From Saposhnikovia divaricata (lineage: Eukaryota; Streptophyta; Magnoliopsida; Apiales; Apiaceae), in the NCBI GenBank assembly GCA_036435485.1, contig CM071600.1:57285546-57349545 (forward strand): DNA of 64,000 nucleotides, in the 5' to 3' direction. The notes beneath the pieces were generated by a model. The model had not been told where the DNA came from. It did no database searches and was given only the letters and a program-made list of their open reading frames with translations. Shown here in pieces: positions 20,718-30,293 of the stretch. The position numbers were made by a program, and so were the translations under genes. How positions within the stretch are numbered: position 1 is the stretch's first letter; every line of letters begins with the position of its first letter.

Positions 20718-22503
20718 AACAAAGACAGCCTATGACCCTAAGATTATCATAGGTTGGAGGTTTCTTCATGAGGAGTGAATAAGGAATTACATTCAAATGT
20801 TTTAATTTCCCAACAGAGGGATGTCCAAGTCTAGCATGAAAAACATTAACATTTGGAACAACAGAAGAAGAAAAACATGAGTCTGAAGAAGTTGCAGAAG
20901 AATGAGAAATTTGAGTGTGGGAAAAGATTCTGTACAATCCAGCATTCTTCTTGCCAACAGCTAGGATTGTACTATTCAAAGGGTCCTGAAAATAACAAGT
21001 ATCTTGATCAAATTGAGCAATCAATCTGTTTTGAGCAAGATGCTTGCCAACAGATAAAAGATTATGTTTAAAATCTGGTATATAAAGAACATCTTTCAGG
21101 ATAATATCAGGAGTCAATCTAATATTTCCAATTCTGTTTACTAATATTGAAGTACCATCAGGCAGACATATGGTTATAGGTATAGGTGAATCATGTATGT
21201 GATCAAACAATGCATAATTAAAAGCCATATGATCACTAGCTCCTGTATCAATTATCCATGATGCATTAGAATTATGAATATCTGTAGATTGAACATGAAA
21301 GGATGAAACAATACCTGCAAAATTCACAGAAGATTCTGCAAAATTCACAGATGATTGCTGATAAGGATCACAAAGAGGAAAGTTAGGCTGTTGCTGCATC
21401 ATCTTAAGAATTTCTTGATAAACTACAGACACCATCTTGTTGTCAATCTGAGAAACATTAGCATTTGACTGAGAATTATTGCCAGAATTTCCTCCAGGAA
21501 CAGGGCCAAGTACTCCTTGCTCAGTCACATTTGCAGCCATTCTAGTATTAGACTTTCCCTTAAGAGTAGTATACCAATCAGGATAGCCTACCAACTTAAA
21601 ACATTGATCAACAGTATGACCCTTCCTTTTACAGTGATCACAGATACTGTCATTCTTGACTTTCTTGAAATCCTTCCTGAAACCAGACTGTGGCTTACCA
21701 GAACCTTGAGAAAAATTAGACTGTGGAGTTTTCTGACTATACAAAGCACTGACTTCTGATGGATGAAAACCAGTAATGTTCAATTGATTTTGCTTTTCAA
21801 TTTGTTGTAAAACATGATAAGCTTTCAGCACAGATGGAAGTGGTTCCATACTCAAGAGATTTGTCTTAATAGAGTCATATTGTCTATTTAATCCATAAAT
21901 AAACTGAATCAATCTCTTAGTTTCATCAGCATCTAAAGCCTTCTTTAATAGATTGCAAGTACATTTTGTCATAGCACCACAAGTACATACAACTGGACCT
22001 TCTAACACTTGCAATTTATCCCAAACATTCTTCAATTTTCCATAATATTCAGCAATTGACATATTTTCTTGTTGTATTTTTGTCAGACTAGTATGCAATT
22101 CGTACAACAAGGGGGCATTTGACTTGCCAAAACGTTCAGCAACATCACACCACAATTCATATGCAGAAGTAGCAAAGATAAAGCTGTCAGATATTACCTG
22201 ATCCATGGAAGAAGTTAGCCAAGACATTACCATGTAATCGTTACGAATCCATTTGTTAAGATCCAGAGAATCAGATGCTGGTTTAGGTAAAGATCCATCA
22301 ATGAAACCTAGCTTATTCTTGGCACCAAGCGCCATTTTTACACTACGATTCTAGTTTATGTAATTATCTGCAGAAAGCAGCATAGTTCCCAATTGTTGCC
22401 TTGGATTATCACCAGAAGAGAGGTAATAAGGATCATTGTAATTGACAGCTTGATTCTGAGAATTTGAGTTGATTTCTTGAGAACGAGTTGATGATTCAGC
22501 CAT
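20590..22503 (-). pseudogene. Copia element 2: gag, protease, remnant of integrase
   Basis: Gag starts at 22503 (MAESSTRSQE). A stop (TAG where family members have Trp in NYxxWxRS) interrupts it just before 22335, and the rest runs open: ALGAKNKLGFIDGSLPKP, a zinc knuckle CDHCKRKGHTVDQC and protease WIIDTGASDHM. The reading then goes from GAG-pre-integrase (FHARLGHPSVGKL) straight to YDNLRVIGCLCFA in the integrase C-terminal region near 20785. The whole DDE catalytic core is missing, in frame. Confidence 0.87.
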
Positions 22504-22585
22504 TAGAGATCGTAGAGATACACGAAATCACAAAAAAAACAAGAAGATTGCGAGAGAGATCGAGAGAGATATCGTAAAAAAAACA

Positions 22586-22772
22586 AATCAACACTGGACT
22601 GATGAGAAGTTGACAATTTATAGTCGCAGCACTTACCATGAAAACTCACTTGCGGCGAAAACCAAAAGATGGTTGGAGGCTTATGCATTTAGAAAGAATA
22701 TGCTTCTTCTACTTGTCCTTGTTGGCACTTGCATGGTTATAGGCGACGGGATTCTCACTCCAGCTATATCTG
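22586..22772 (+). pseudogene. KUP exon 3, 3' part
   Basis: It starts at the Copia junction with NQHWTDEKLTIYSRSTYHEN and continues LAAKTKRWLEA, then a hydrophobic segment and GTCMVIGDGILTPAIS, a family hallmark. It ends at the donor TG|GTATGT in phase 1 and joins exon 4 cleanly. The 5' half of the exon and its acceptor are absent. Confidence 0.9.
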
Positions 22773-22940
22773 GTATGTCAAAGAGTGTAGAACCTGTGCA
22801 AAGAGCTAAGTATTAAGCCTCATTGCAGTTGCTACTTGATATATTATGGTTACTCGTTAGCAGTATAATAGTAAATAAACCCTACTCTAGCTTTGGTGAA
22901 AAAACTGAATATATTGATTTTTCCAACCACATATTGCTTC

Positions 22941-23207
22941 CAACCACATATTGCCAACAACATGTTGGTGTAGTGGTGGAGCCACTAGCCTCCTTTTGAA
23001 GGAGGTCAGAGGTTCGACTCCTGCGTGTGCGTGAGTTTCTTAGTTTGTATTAGGTTTCCTTTCTGTATTTGTATTTATGTATTTGTAATGGCCGGGGGTC
23101 CTTCGGAAACAGCCTCCCTATTGTATAGGGGCATGGTCTGCGTACAGCTACCCTCCTCAGACACCACTTTGAGTGGTATTATAACTGAGTAAGCTAAGTT
23201 TAGTTTT
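22941..23207 (+). mobile_element. Au-type SINE (tRNA-derived) in KUP intron 3
   Basis: The head carries an RNA polymerase III A box (TGTAGTGGTGGAG) and B box (GGTTCGACTCC). The body has GGCCGGGGGTCCTTCGGAAA, CAGCCTCCCTATTG and GCATGGTCTGCGTACA, phrases of the plant Au SINE family. A direct repeat ACATATTGCTTC occurs at 22929-22940 and 23208-23219; a shorter copy ACATATTGC at 22946-22954 makes the left boundary ambiguous (22941 or 22955). It is non-coding and is moved by LINE proteins in trans. Confidence 0.88.
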
Positions 23208-23976
23208 ACATATTGCTTCTAATGCTGCACCAGTATCGATTCCCTATTAAAGGACATTTCCGGGAATTTAGCCTTAAGTAGCAAGGGATTCAGTGAATGT
23301 TTAACCTAATCCCAAAATTTGTGCTACACTACTCATGGCTAGTACATTCAAGAACTCTCTAAAAATTTCTGAAGTTCAAAACATATTTAAATATCCAACT
23401 AGCTTCACCGATCTTCATCAACCCATGTTGGAAGCTTTTTATGTAATGTGTATTGATCTCTGTAGCTTCACATTTTCATTTCTGATTTCCAGTTAGTGTT
23501 TAGTTGCTATCTTCCAACTGTATTAAAGATCCAACAAGCTTATGCGTATTAATCATAGTAAAATACTTGGTGGTTATCAAGCAGGCTTCCTATGCTTCAG
23601 CCTTGGATTCTTGATTCATAGTTTGATTGTTTCTGTAATATTTGATACTTTACTTATATTGTTGGTTCGATTCTGTTGGCTGCCTAAGGCCTTTTAAGCC
23701 GGCATCTTGGCCATGCCTTCTACTTATTGGTTTACTAAATTTGTAAACTATGTAACATATATTTTAAGAAGACAACTTTTTGATAGTATGAATGCATAAT
23801 GAGGAAATAATATCCACTTATGGCAACATAGTTTTTGGAATTGATTTCTTACAAATTTACGAATGATTTTTATATTTCAATTGTCTGCTCTTTGAAGTTT
23901 TTTTTAATGGTAATTTATCCCAGCCTCGGCTCAATCCTGGATATTCCAGTTGCGTATACTAATTTTTTTTCTGCAG
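23208..23976 (+). other. Rest of KUP intron 3
   Basis: AT-rich intronic sequence from the SINE to the acceptor TTTTTTCTGCAG at 23965-23976. Nothing else is recognised. Confidence 0.6.
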
Positions 23977-24149
23977 TTCTTTCAGCTTCTGGAGGGATCA
24001 AGGTGAACCACCCCAAGATGAGCAACGGTACTAACTATAAAAGACATCTTACCAAACTGATGATCCTTTTTTTCACCTATTTCCATATTTCGGTACTTTA
24101 AAAGGGGAGGAAGAACTTCTTGGAATTCCCTTGGCGGGATCATGCTGAG
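23977..24149 (+). pseudogene. KUP exon 4 and surviving 3' part of exon 5
   Basis: Exon 4 (23977-24027) encodes VLSASGGIKVNHPKMSN and ends in a GT donor. Only about 40 bp later the reading FSPISIFRYFKRGGRTSWNS begins (about 24070), running LGGIML to the Gypsy insertion at 24150. In the family these two points are separated by roughly 65 residues containing membrane helices (the VGWLFAPI region). That sequence and most of the intron are deleted here, independently of the Gypsy insertion. Confidence 0.85.
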
Positions 24150-24555
24150 TGTTGGAGGCCCATCGGCCCAATAGGCTATATTAAGCCCATCACTGTACAC
24201 CTAAGCTAAGTATCCAAGACATAGAGATCCGAATCCAAGACATAGAGATCCCTTGGATGCTTCGGTCCAGTCAACAAGTGACACCTCAGAACGTGGGGTA
24301 CGGCTGTTCTCTCCTCATCATCTCCTAGGGCCCACATCCGAAGGCTATAAATAAAAGAGAGTAAGCAACAACAAGGGACAATTCATGATCACTACTCAAG
24401 TATTCTCTTTCACAATTTCTTTACGTTTTACCCTCTCAATTAAACAACCAGAAAACTTACTCTTACGCCGGAGGTGAATCGAGGGTCAACACCCTCGCAT
24501 TCTTTTGTCTTGCAGGTTGACCGAAGGCCCTACTCGGAAATATCTGGTTCCAACA
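24150..24555 (+). repeat. 5' LTR of the Gypsy element
   Basis: TGTTGGAGG..TTCCAACA, 406 bp. A TATA box TATAAATA is at 24346-24353. It contains a short internal direct repeat, CCAAGACATAGAGATCC, twice (about 24211 and 24234). Confidence 0.94.
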
Positions 24556-24612
24556 TTTGGCGCCGTCTGTGGGACCGTAGAGAAACAATTGTGTTCGAGT
24601 TTATCGAAAATT

Positions 24613-26541
24613 ATGGCAGCTGAAGACACGCCCTTACCAGACGCCAGCACCGTAGCTGGAGACAGTCCCATCACCCCTACCATCCAAAGAGTCGCCCCTA
24701 TATCCCAGGAAAATCCTTCTGTTGCCCGAAGGATATTGAATTTCGATGAAGAAGGAGACATTCCCACTCCCGAAGAGCAACAAGAAATGCTAATGAAATG
24801 GAGAGAGCAGCAGAAGACCAAAGGAAAGCAGAAGGAAGTAAACGATAAAGAAGCCGAAAGACTAGCTAAGAAAAAGGCGGCTGACCGATTGAAATTAGAA
24901 GCCCTCAAGCTCCAAAGAGAAGAGATCGAGCTACAGGAAAAACTGCTTCGTGAGGCCCTAGAGGCCGAAAACCCAAAAGCCGAAGATAAAAAAGAAAAGA
25001 GAACTAGAGATGACGAAGATGAATCTTGGAATTCGGAATCGCAATCTAAGAGAGCAAGATCCAAAAACAATTATTCCTCGGATTCTGAAGAAAAAGGTTC
25101 TCGCACGGATGACCGAATCCGAAGGCTAGAAAAGGTGATGTTCGGCGAAAGAAAGATGAGCCATGAGCCTGTGGTGACCATAGACGTGGAACAATACCGA
25201 CCTCCGCCAGGGAGACAATTTCCGAAGATGAACGAATTTAACGGAAAAGGAGATCCCGAAGATCATTGTGAGAAGTATGAATCGCTCATGACCGGCATGG
25301 GACACTGTGACGTTATGCTGTGCAAAATGTTTAAGACATATCTGAAAGGACCAGCGTCAATGTGGTATCGTTCGTTAAGACCCAGGTCTATTGGTTCATA
25401 CGTACAAATCAAAAGGAAATTCATAAGGCACTACTCCCACATGTGCCGAAGAGAAAAAGATACAGAGGCCCTGATCCATTGCAGACAAAGACTGAACGAA
25501 GAGTTGGGGGAATACCTGGCCCGATTCAAAGACGAAGCAGGGACGGTAACAAACTTGGACAAAGTCAAGGCTGCCGGGTTCCTCTCGACCGGACTCGATC
25601 CCATTAAAGGAAGAAAGCTTCGATCCTCCCTGTATGATGCACCCCCGAAATCCTTGAACGATATATATTTACGAGGAGAAGCTATCCGAAGAAAGTTGGA
25701 ATCCATCAACGGATACAAAGGTAAGAAAAATGATAAAAGTGATAGAAAAGACGACAGAAGGGACGACCGAAGAGATCGGGGGGATACCAGAAATAGGCCA
25801 AATGACGCAAGGCCCAATAAAGGAACCGAACGGAGAAGAGATAGAGAGAATGCCGTGTTTACACCTCTCAATACTCCAATCTCAAAAATCCTTCATGAAA
25901 TTAAAGGAAGGCCTGGATTCACTCGACCACCCAAGATGCGGGCTCCCGAACACCGAAGAAACGAAAATAAGTTCTGCGACTACCATCGTGATAAAGGTCA
26001 TAACACCAACGATTGTTTCCATCTAAAGAATCTGATAGAAAGAATGATCAGGGATGGAGACCTAACACAATTCATCGGAGATATGAGGGAGAAGCTGGAC
26101 AACAAAGAAAAGAAAGAAGCCGAAATATCGGAAAAATACCGAGGAGAGGTGAAAACCATTTCCGGAGGCACGATTCTCGATCGGAACAGTAAAACCGCCC
26201 GAAAGAAGTATGCCAGACAAATCTACAACCTCTGTCAATCAAACATCGCGAAGCAGCCTTTACCCATATCTTTCACCGAAGATGACTATGAAGACGTAAT
26301 ATGGCCGCACGAAGACCCACTCGTCATAAACCCAGTCATTGGCGAAAATAAGATTTGGAGAGTGCTGATTGACGAAGGCAGTTCGGTAAACATTTTGTAC
26401 CACCGAACATACTGCAAGATGAATCTTGGAGGAGAAGAATTGGAACCCTGCCATGAAGCACCATTGTACGGTTTTGGAAATCAGCCCATACCGATTGAAG
26501 GAACTATCACTCTCTCCGTCTTACTAGGAAAAGCACCGTAG
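24613..26541 (+). CDS. Gypsy gag-protease ORF, ended by an in-frame TAG
   Basis: I chose the ATG at 24613, 57 bp past the LTR; the upstream in-frame ATG at 24505 lies inside the LTR. The protein has a highly charged coiled-coil N-terminal third, the Gag core (FPKMNEFNGKGDPEDHCEKY ... AGFLSTGLDP), a zinc-binding CDYHRDKGHNTNDC and the start of the protease (LIDEGSSVNIL). The usual D-[T/S]-G reads D-E-G here, which may weaken or end activity, though variants at this site are common in this group. The TAG at 26539-26541 falls inside the protease domain. The same frame continues as TVTKEAKFYVV and YNGILGRPAL, so a single CAG-to-TAG change would explain it. Confidence 0.85.
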   Translation: MAAEDTPLPDASTVAGDSPITPTIQRVAPISQENPSVARRILNFDEEGDIPTPEEQQEMLMKWREQQKTKGKQKEVNDKEAERLAKKKAADRLKLEALKLQREEIELQEKLLREALEAENPKAEDKKEKRTRDDEDESWNSESQSKRARSKNNYSSDSEEKGSRTDDRIRRLEKVMFGERKMSHEPVVTIDVEQYRPPPGRQFPKMNEFNGKGDPEDHCEKYESLMTGMGHCDVMLCKMFKTYLKGPASMWYRSLRPRSIGSYVQIKRKFIRHYSHMCRREKDTEALIHCRQRLNEELGEYLARFKDEAGTVTNLDKVKAAGFLSTGLDPIKGRKLRSSLYDAPPKSLNDIYLRGEAIRRKLESINGYKGKKNDKSDRKDDRRDDRRDRGDTRNRPNDARPNKGTERRRDRENAVFTPLNTPISKILHEIKGRPGFTRPPKMRAPEHRRNENKFCDYHRDKGHNTNDCFHLKNLIERMIRDGDLTQFIGDMREKLDNKEKKEAEISEKYRGEVKTISGGTILDRNSKTARKKYARQIYNLCQSNIAKQPLPISFTEDDYEDVIWPHEDPLVINPVIGENKIWRVLIDEGSSVNILYHRTYCKMNLGGEELEPCHEAPLYGFGNQPIPIEGTITLSVLLGKAP

Positions 26542-29500
26542 ACTGTAACGAAGGAAGCAAAATTCTACGTGGTTCGAGTTGACAGTCCATACAATGGAAT
26601 CCTCGGGAGGCCAGCTTTATCTTCATTTCAAGCCGTCTCCTCCATACCGCATCTAAAGTTAAAGTTTCCAACCGAGAACGGAATCGGAGAAATGAGAGGA
26701 GATCAGAAAGCCGCACGGATCATAATTTTGGAGGACCTAGAGAAAGACAAGGACACAGAGATGGCCGAAGCGGGGAAGAGAAAGAGGACCAACGAGGACA
26801 CCAGAAACAACCATCAATTGCTGAATATTGAGCTAGAAAAATTCGGAGTCGATTTATCTAGTCCGATTGCCGAACCGGCAACTGAGACCGAGGAGGTTGA
26901 GCTATACGTAGGCCAGTCGGGCAAAATGATCCAGATAGGCAAGGATCTAGATCCCGAGCTGAAAGCAAGAGTCATCAAAGTCATTCGGGAATTTCACGAC
27001 GTATTCGCCTGGAATCCCGAAGACATGCCAGGTTTAGACCCATCGGTCGCCAAACACTGCCTTAACGTGAAACCCGATGCCCAACCAGTAAAGCAGAAGA
27101 AGCGAAATTTCGCTATGGAAAGACAAAAGGTCATCCAAGCCGAAGTCGAAAAACTTCTAGAAGCCAAATTCATTGAAGAAATAGATTACCCCGATTGGTT
27201 GGTAAACGTGGTGGTAGTCAAAAAGTCAAACGGAAAGTGGAGAATGTGTGTCGATTACACCGACCTAAACAAGCATTGCCCGAAGGACCATTACCCTTTA
27301 CCGAACATCGATCAGTTGATAGATGCCACTTCAGGCCATCAAATACTCAGCTTCTTGGATGCGTTCTCCGGATATCATCAGATCGCCATGAACGCCGAAG
27401 ACATTCCCAAAACAGCATTCATCACACCGAATGGCACTTATGCCTACATCAAAATGCCCTTCGGACTAAAGAACGCAGGTGCAACGTTTCAAAAGATGAT
27501 CAATAAAGTCTTCAAAGCCCAAATAGGCCGAAACATGGAATGCTACGTGGATGACATGATTGTCAAATCCTTGTTTAGAGATCACGCCGAAGATTTGAAA
27601 GAATGCTTCGAAGCACTAAGGAAAAACAACATGAGAATTAACCCGAACAAATGCACGTTCGGAGTTAACAGTGGAAATTTTTTAGGATATATGGTCAGCG
27701 CCCGAGGAATTGAGGCGAATCCTGAAAAAATTAAAGCAGTCATCGACATGGAAGCACTGAGGACAATCAGGGACATTCAGAAATTGACCGGACGAATGGC
27801 AGCCTTGAGAAGGTTCATTTCTCGATCAGCTGAAAAAGCCCTACCGTTTTTTGAGGTTCTTCGGGGAACAAAAAACTTCGAATGGGGACCGAGTTGTCAA
27901 AAGGCTTTTGAAGAACTAAAAGAATACCTGGTAAACACCCCACTCTTAATGAGACCGAGCCCGAATGAAACCCTTCAGCTATATCTGGCTGTGAACGACC
28001 GAACACTCGGGGCAGTACTGATCAAACAGCATGAAGGGAACCAACATCCAGTTTTCTACGTCTCTCACATCCTAAAAGATGCAGAAACAAGGTATCCCAA
28101 TGCCGAAAAGTTTGCCTACGGGCTATTAATGGCCTCGAGAAAGTTACGACACTACTTCCAAGGCCGAACAATCCAAGTAGTAACCGATCAACCCCTGAAG
28201 AAGATCATACGAAGACCAGAAGCTTCGGGCCGAGTGGTCGCTTGGTCGGTCGAATTAGGAGAATACGACCTGGAATTTGTTCCCCGAACCGCAATCAAAG
28301 CTCAAACCCTTGCCGACTTCATAACGGAATGCTCTTTCTCTGGTCCAAAGGATTTGGCTCCTGAAGAACAATTAATACCTTCACCAGGAAAGTGGAAACT
28401 TTTTGTAGATGGTTCGGTAGCAGGATCAAAGTGTGGTGCAGGCCTCATATTAACTAGTCCCGAAGGTTTCGAGATATGTCAAGCGATCAGATTCGCCTTC
28501 TCCTTAACCAATAACGAGGCCGAATATGAAGCGGTATTAGCAGGTCTAGATTTGGCAAAACGTTTGGAGGTAAAGCACCTAAGAGTTTTCAGCGACTCTA
28601 TGCTAGTCGTCAAACAGTTCTCGGGAGAATACGGACAAAGAGACCCCCGAACAAAAGCCTATGCCACGAAGGTACGCGAAAATTCGTTACTGTTCGAATC
28701 ATTCGAATTAAGCCAAGTAGCCAGGGAAAACAACAGCCGAGCCGACGCGTTATCAAGGTTAGCTTCGGCGGAAACTCAGAACCTCACAGGTTCAATTTAT
28801 CTGACCGAAGTCAAATCGCCATCGATAGACAAAAAACAATGCCTGGAAATACATCAAGGAATTAACTGGATGACACCAATCAGAGCTTTCTTAGAAAGAG
28901 ACACCCTTCCCCTTGATAAAAAACAGGCCCATAAAGTCAGATACCGATCGGCCAGTTACTCCATCATTGAAGGCAGATTATTTAGGAGATCAGCCACTCA
29001 GCCCTTGCTCCGATGCCTGGACCCTGACGAGCAAAAGATGGCATTAGAAAGTATTCATGAAGGCATCTGTGGTGAACACCTCGCAGGACGGTCACTTGCC
29101 TTCAAAATCTTAAGGCAAGGTTTCTATTGGCCAACGATAAGGGAGGACGCTTCAGAGTACGCAAAGAAATTCAAACAATGTCAATTGTTCAGTAACATTC
29201 CGAAGCAACCACCCGAAGAAATGACCTCGGTTCTCAACCCGATTCCTTTTGCTATGTGGGCGGTAGATATTGTGGGCATTCTGCCAACTAGTACTAAACA
29301 GGCCAAATATTGCATTGTGGCCATTGATTACATGACCAAATGGGTAGAAGCAAGACCCCTCTCAGCCATCACCGAAGAAGCCGCGAAAAAGTTCGTGCTA
29401 GAACAAATTATTCTAAGATTCGGAATCCCGATGATATGTGTATCGGACAATGGGACGCAATTCATTGGAAGCAAATTCAGGAAATTCCTATTTGAATTCG

Positions 29501-30099
29501 GAATTCAACAAAGATTCAGTTCGGTAGGCCATCCTCAAGGAAACGGAGCAATCGAAGCAGCTAACAAGATCATTTTCGACGGGATAAAGAAAAGGCTAGG
29601 AGATTCAAAAGGACTCTGGGCCGAAGAATTGCCGTATGTCTTGTGGGCCTACCGAACAACTCCGAGATCGTCGATTGGAGAAACCCCATTCAAACTCGCC
29701 TTCGGCACCGATGCTTTGATGCCAACTGAGGTCGGCCTAGAATCCTATCGGACACAAGTATTCAACGTGGAAACAAATGAGTTCGGACTCCGAGCGAATG
29801 TGGATCTGCTTGAAGAAGAGAGGGAAGCAGCCTATCAGAGAAATTTAAGATACCAACTTCAGGCAGCCCAATATTACGATTCAGGAATAAAGAAAAGATC
29901 ATTCCACGTGGGAGATTTGGTCCTCCGAGAATCAGCCACTTCAATGCCGACCAGACAAGGTAAACTCATGCCGAATTGGGAAGGTCCCTACATGGTGATA
30001 GAGGTAGTTCGTCCAGGCACATACAAGCTAGCTCATTCGGACGGGAATCCTATCAAAAATACATGGCATGCATCCCGCCTTCGTCGTTTTTACCAGTAA
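26542..30099 (+). CDS. Gypsy pol ORF: protease tail, RT, RNase H, archaeal-type RNase H, integrase
   Basis: In the same frame as the ORF upstream and open to TAA at 30099; first ATG 26569. Domains in order (residues from 26569): protease tail YNGILGRPAL; RT (about 170-380) with WRMCVDYTDLNKHCPKD, YHQIAMN and catalytic YVDDMIVKS; RNase H (about 470-560); a second RNase H (about 605-735) with LFVDGS, NNEAEYEAVLAGL and FSDSMLVV; integrase with zinc region HEGICGEHLAG...FKQC, then D (AVDIVG), D (VSDNGTQF) and E (NGAIEAANK). In the zinc region the first Cys of the CxxC pair is Phe. The C terminus (NWEGPYMV...TWHASRLRRFYQ) has no chromodomain. Apart from the upstream stop it is open throughout. Confidence 0.93.
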   Translation, partial: TVTKEAKFYVVRVDSPYNGILGRPALSSFQAVSSIPHLKLKFPTENGIGEMRGDQKAARIIILEDLEKDKDTEMAEAGKRKRTNEDTRNNHQLLNIELEKFGVDLSSPIAEPATETEEVELYVGQSGKMIQIGKDLDPELKARVIKVIREFHDVFAWNPEDMPGLDPSVAKHCLNVKPDAQPVKQKKRNFAMERQKVIQAEVEKLLEAKFIEEIDYPDWLVNVVVVKKSNGKWRMCVDYTDLNKHCPKDHYPLPNIDQLIDATSGHQILSFLDAFSGYHQIAMNAEDIPKTAFITPNGTYAYIKMPFGLKNAGATFQKMINKVFKAQIGRNMECYVDDMIVKSLFRDHAEDLKECFEALRKNNMRINPNKCTFGVNSGNFLGYMVSARGIEANPEKIKAVIDMEALRTIRDIQKLTGRMAALRRFISRSAEKALPFFEVLRGTKNFEWGPSCQKAFEELKEYLVNTPLLMRPSPNETLQLYLAVNDRTLGAVLIKQHEGNQHPVFYVSHILKDAETRYPNAEKFAYGLLMASRKLRHYFQGRTIQVVTDQPLKKIIRRPEASGRVVAWSVELGEYDLEFVPRTAIKAQTLADFITECSFSGPKDLAPEEQLIPSPGKWKLFVDGSVAGSKCGAGLILTSPEGFEICQAIRFAFSLTNNEAEYEAVLAGLDLAKRLEVKHLRVFSDSMLVVKQFSGEYGQRDPRTKAYATKVRENSLLFESFELSQVARENNSRADALSRLASAETQNLTGSIYLTEVKSPSIDKKQCLEIHQGINWMTPIRAFLERDTLPLDKKQAHKVRYRSASYSIIEGRLFRRSATQPLLRCLDPDEQKMALESIHEGICGEHLAGRSLAFKILRQGFYWPTIREDASEYAKKFKQCQLFSNIPKQPPEEMTSVLNPIPFAMWAVDIVGILPTSTKQAKYCIVAIDYMTKWVEARPLSAITEEAAKKFVLEQIILRFGIPMICVSDNGTQFIGSKFRKFLFEFGIQQRFSSVGHPQGNGAIEAANKIIFDGIKKRLGDSKGLWAEELPYVLWAYRTTPRSSIGETPFKLAFGTDALMPTEVGLESYRTQVFNVETNEFGLRANVDLLEEEREAAYQRNLRYQLQAAQYYDSGIKKRSFHVGDLVLRESATSMPTRQGKLMPNWEGPYMVIEVVRPGTYKLAHSDGNPIKNTWHASRLRRFYQ

Positions 30100-30293
30100 G
30101 ACCTTTTCATCTTATTGTAAATAAAGTAAATATAAGGAACCCATGTTTGGGGCAGGCCGAATAAAACATGTGTTCTTATTTCTGGTTTAGTATTTATGAT
30201 ATTTTGACATAATTAAGGCAGGGAGGAAATTTTTTTAATTAACCGAAGAAAGCCTTAATTATTTACAAATCCCTTAAATACTTGGGGAAAAAA

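Larger units (their letters stand above)
18394..22585 (-). mobile_element. Copia element 2, 5'-truncated, without integrase core, against KUP exon 3
   Basis: A leftward Copia element. Its 3' LTR is about 18394-18610 (minus strand TGAGTTATATGG..AAAATCA; the outer end is uncertain), preceded by a polypurine tract GCTGGGGGG. Gag begins at 22503. To the right there is only about 80 bp of leader, with no primer-binding site and no 5' LTR, before KUP coding sequence starts at 22586. The first 19 or so codons of KUP exon 3 are missing on the other side. Insertion was therefore accompanied or followed by deletion at both junctions. No TSD can be defined. Confidence 0.85.

Noticed and set aside
22960..23040. 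A tRNA gene (A and B boxes)
   Set aside because: The boxes belong to an Au-type SINE head; no cloverleaf with acceptor stem is present and the Au body follows.
24505..24612. Start of the Gypsy gag at the ATG in the LTR
   Set aside because: This ATG lies upstream of the primer-binding site within the LTR; the first ATG of the internal region (24613) is the more likely start.
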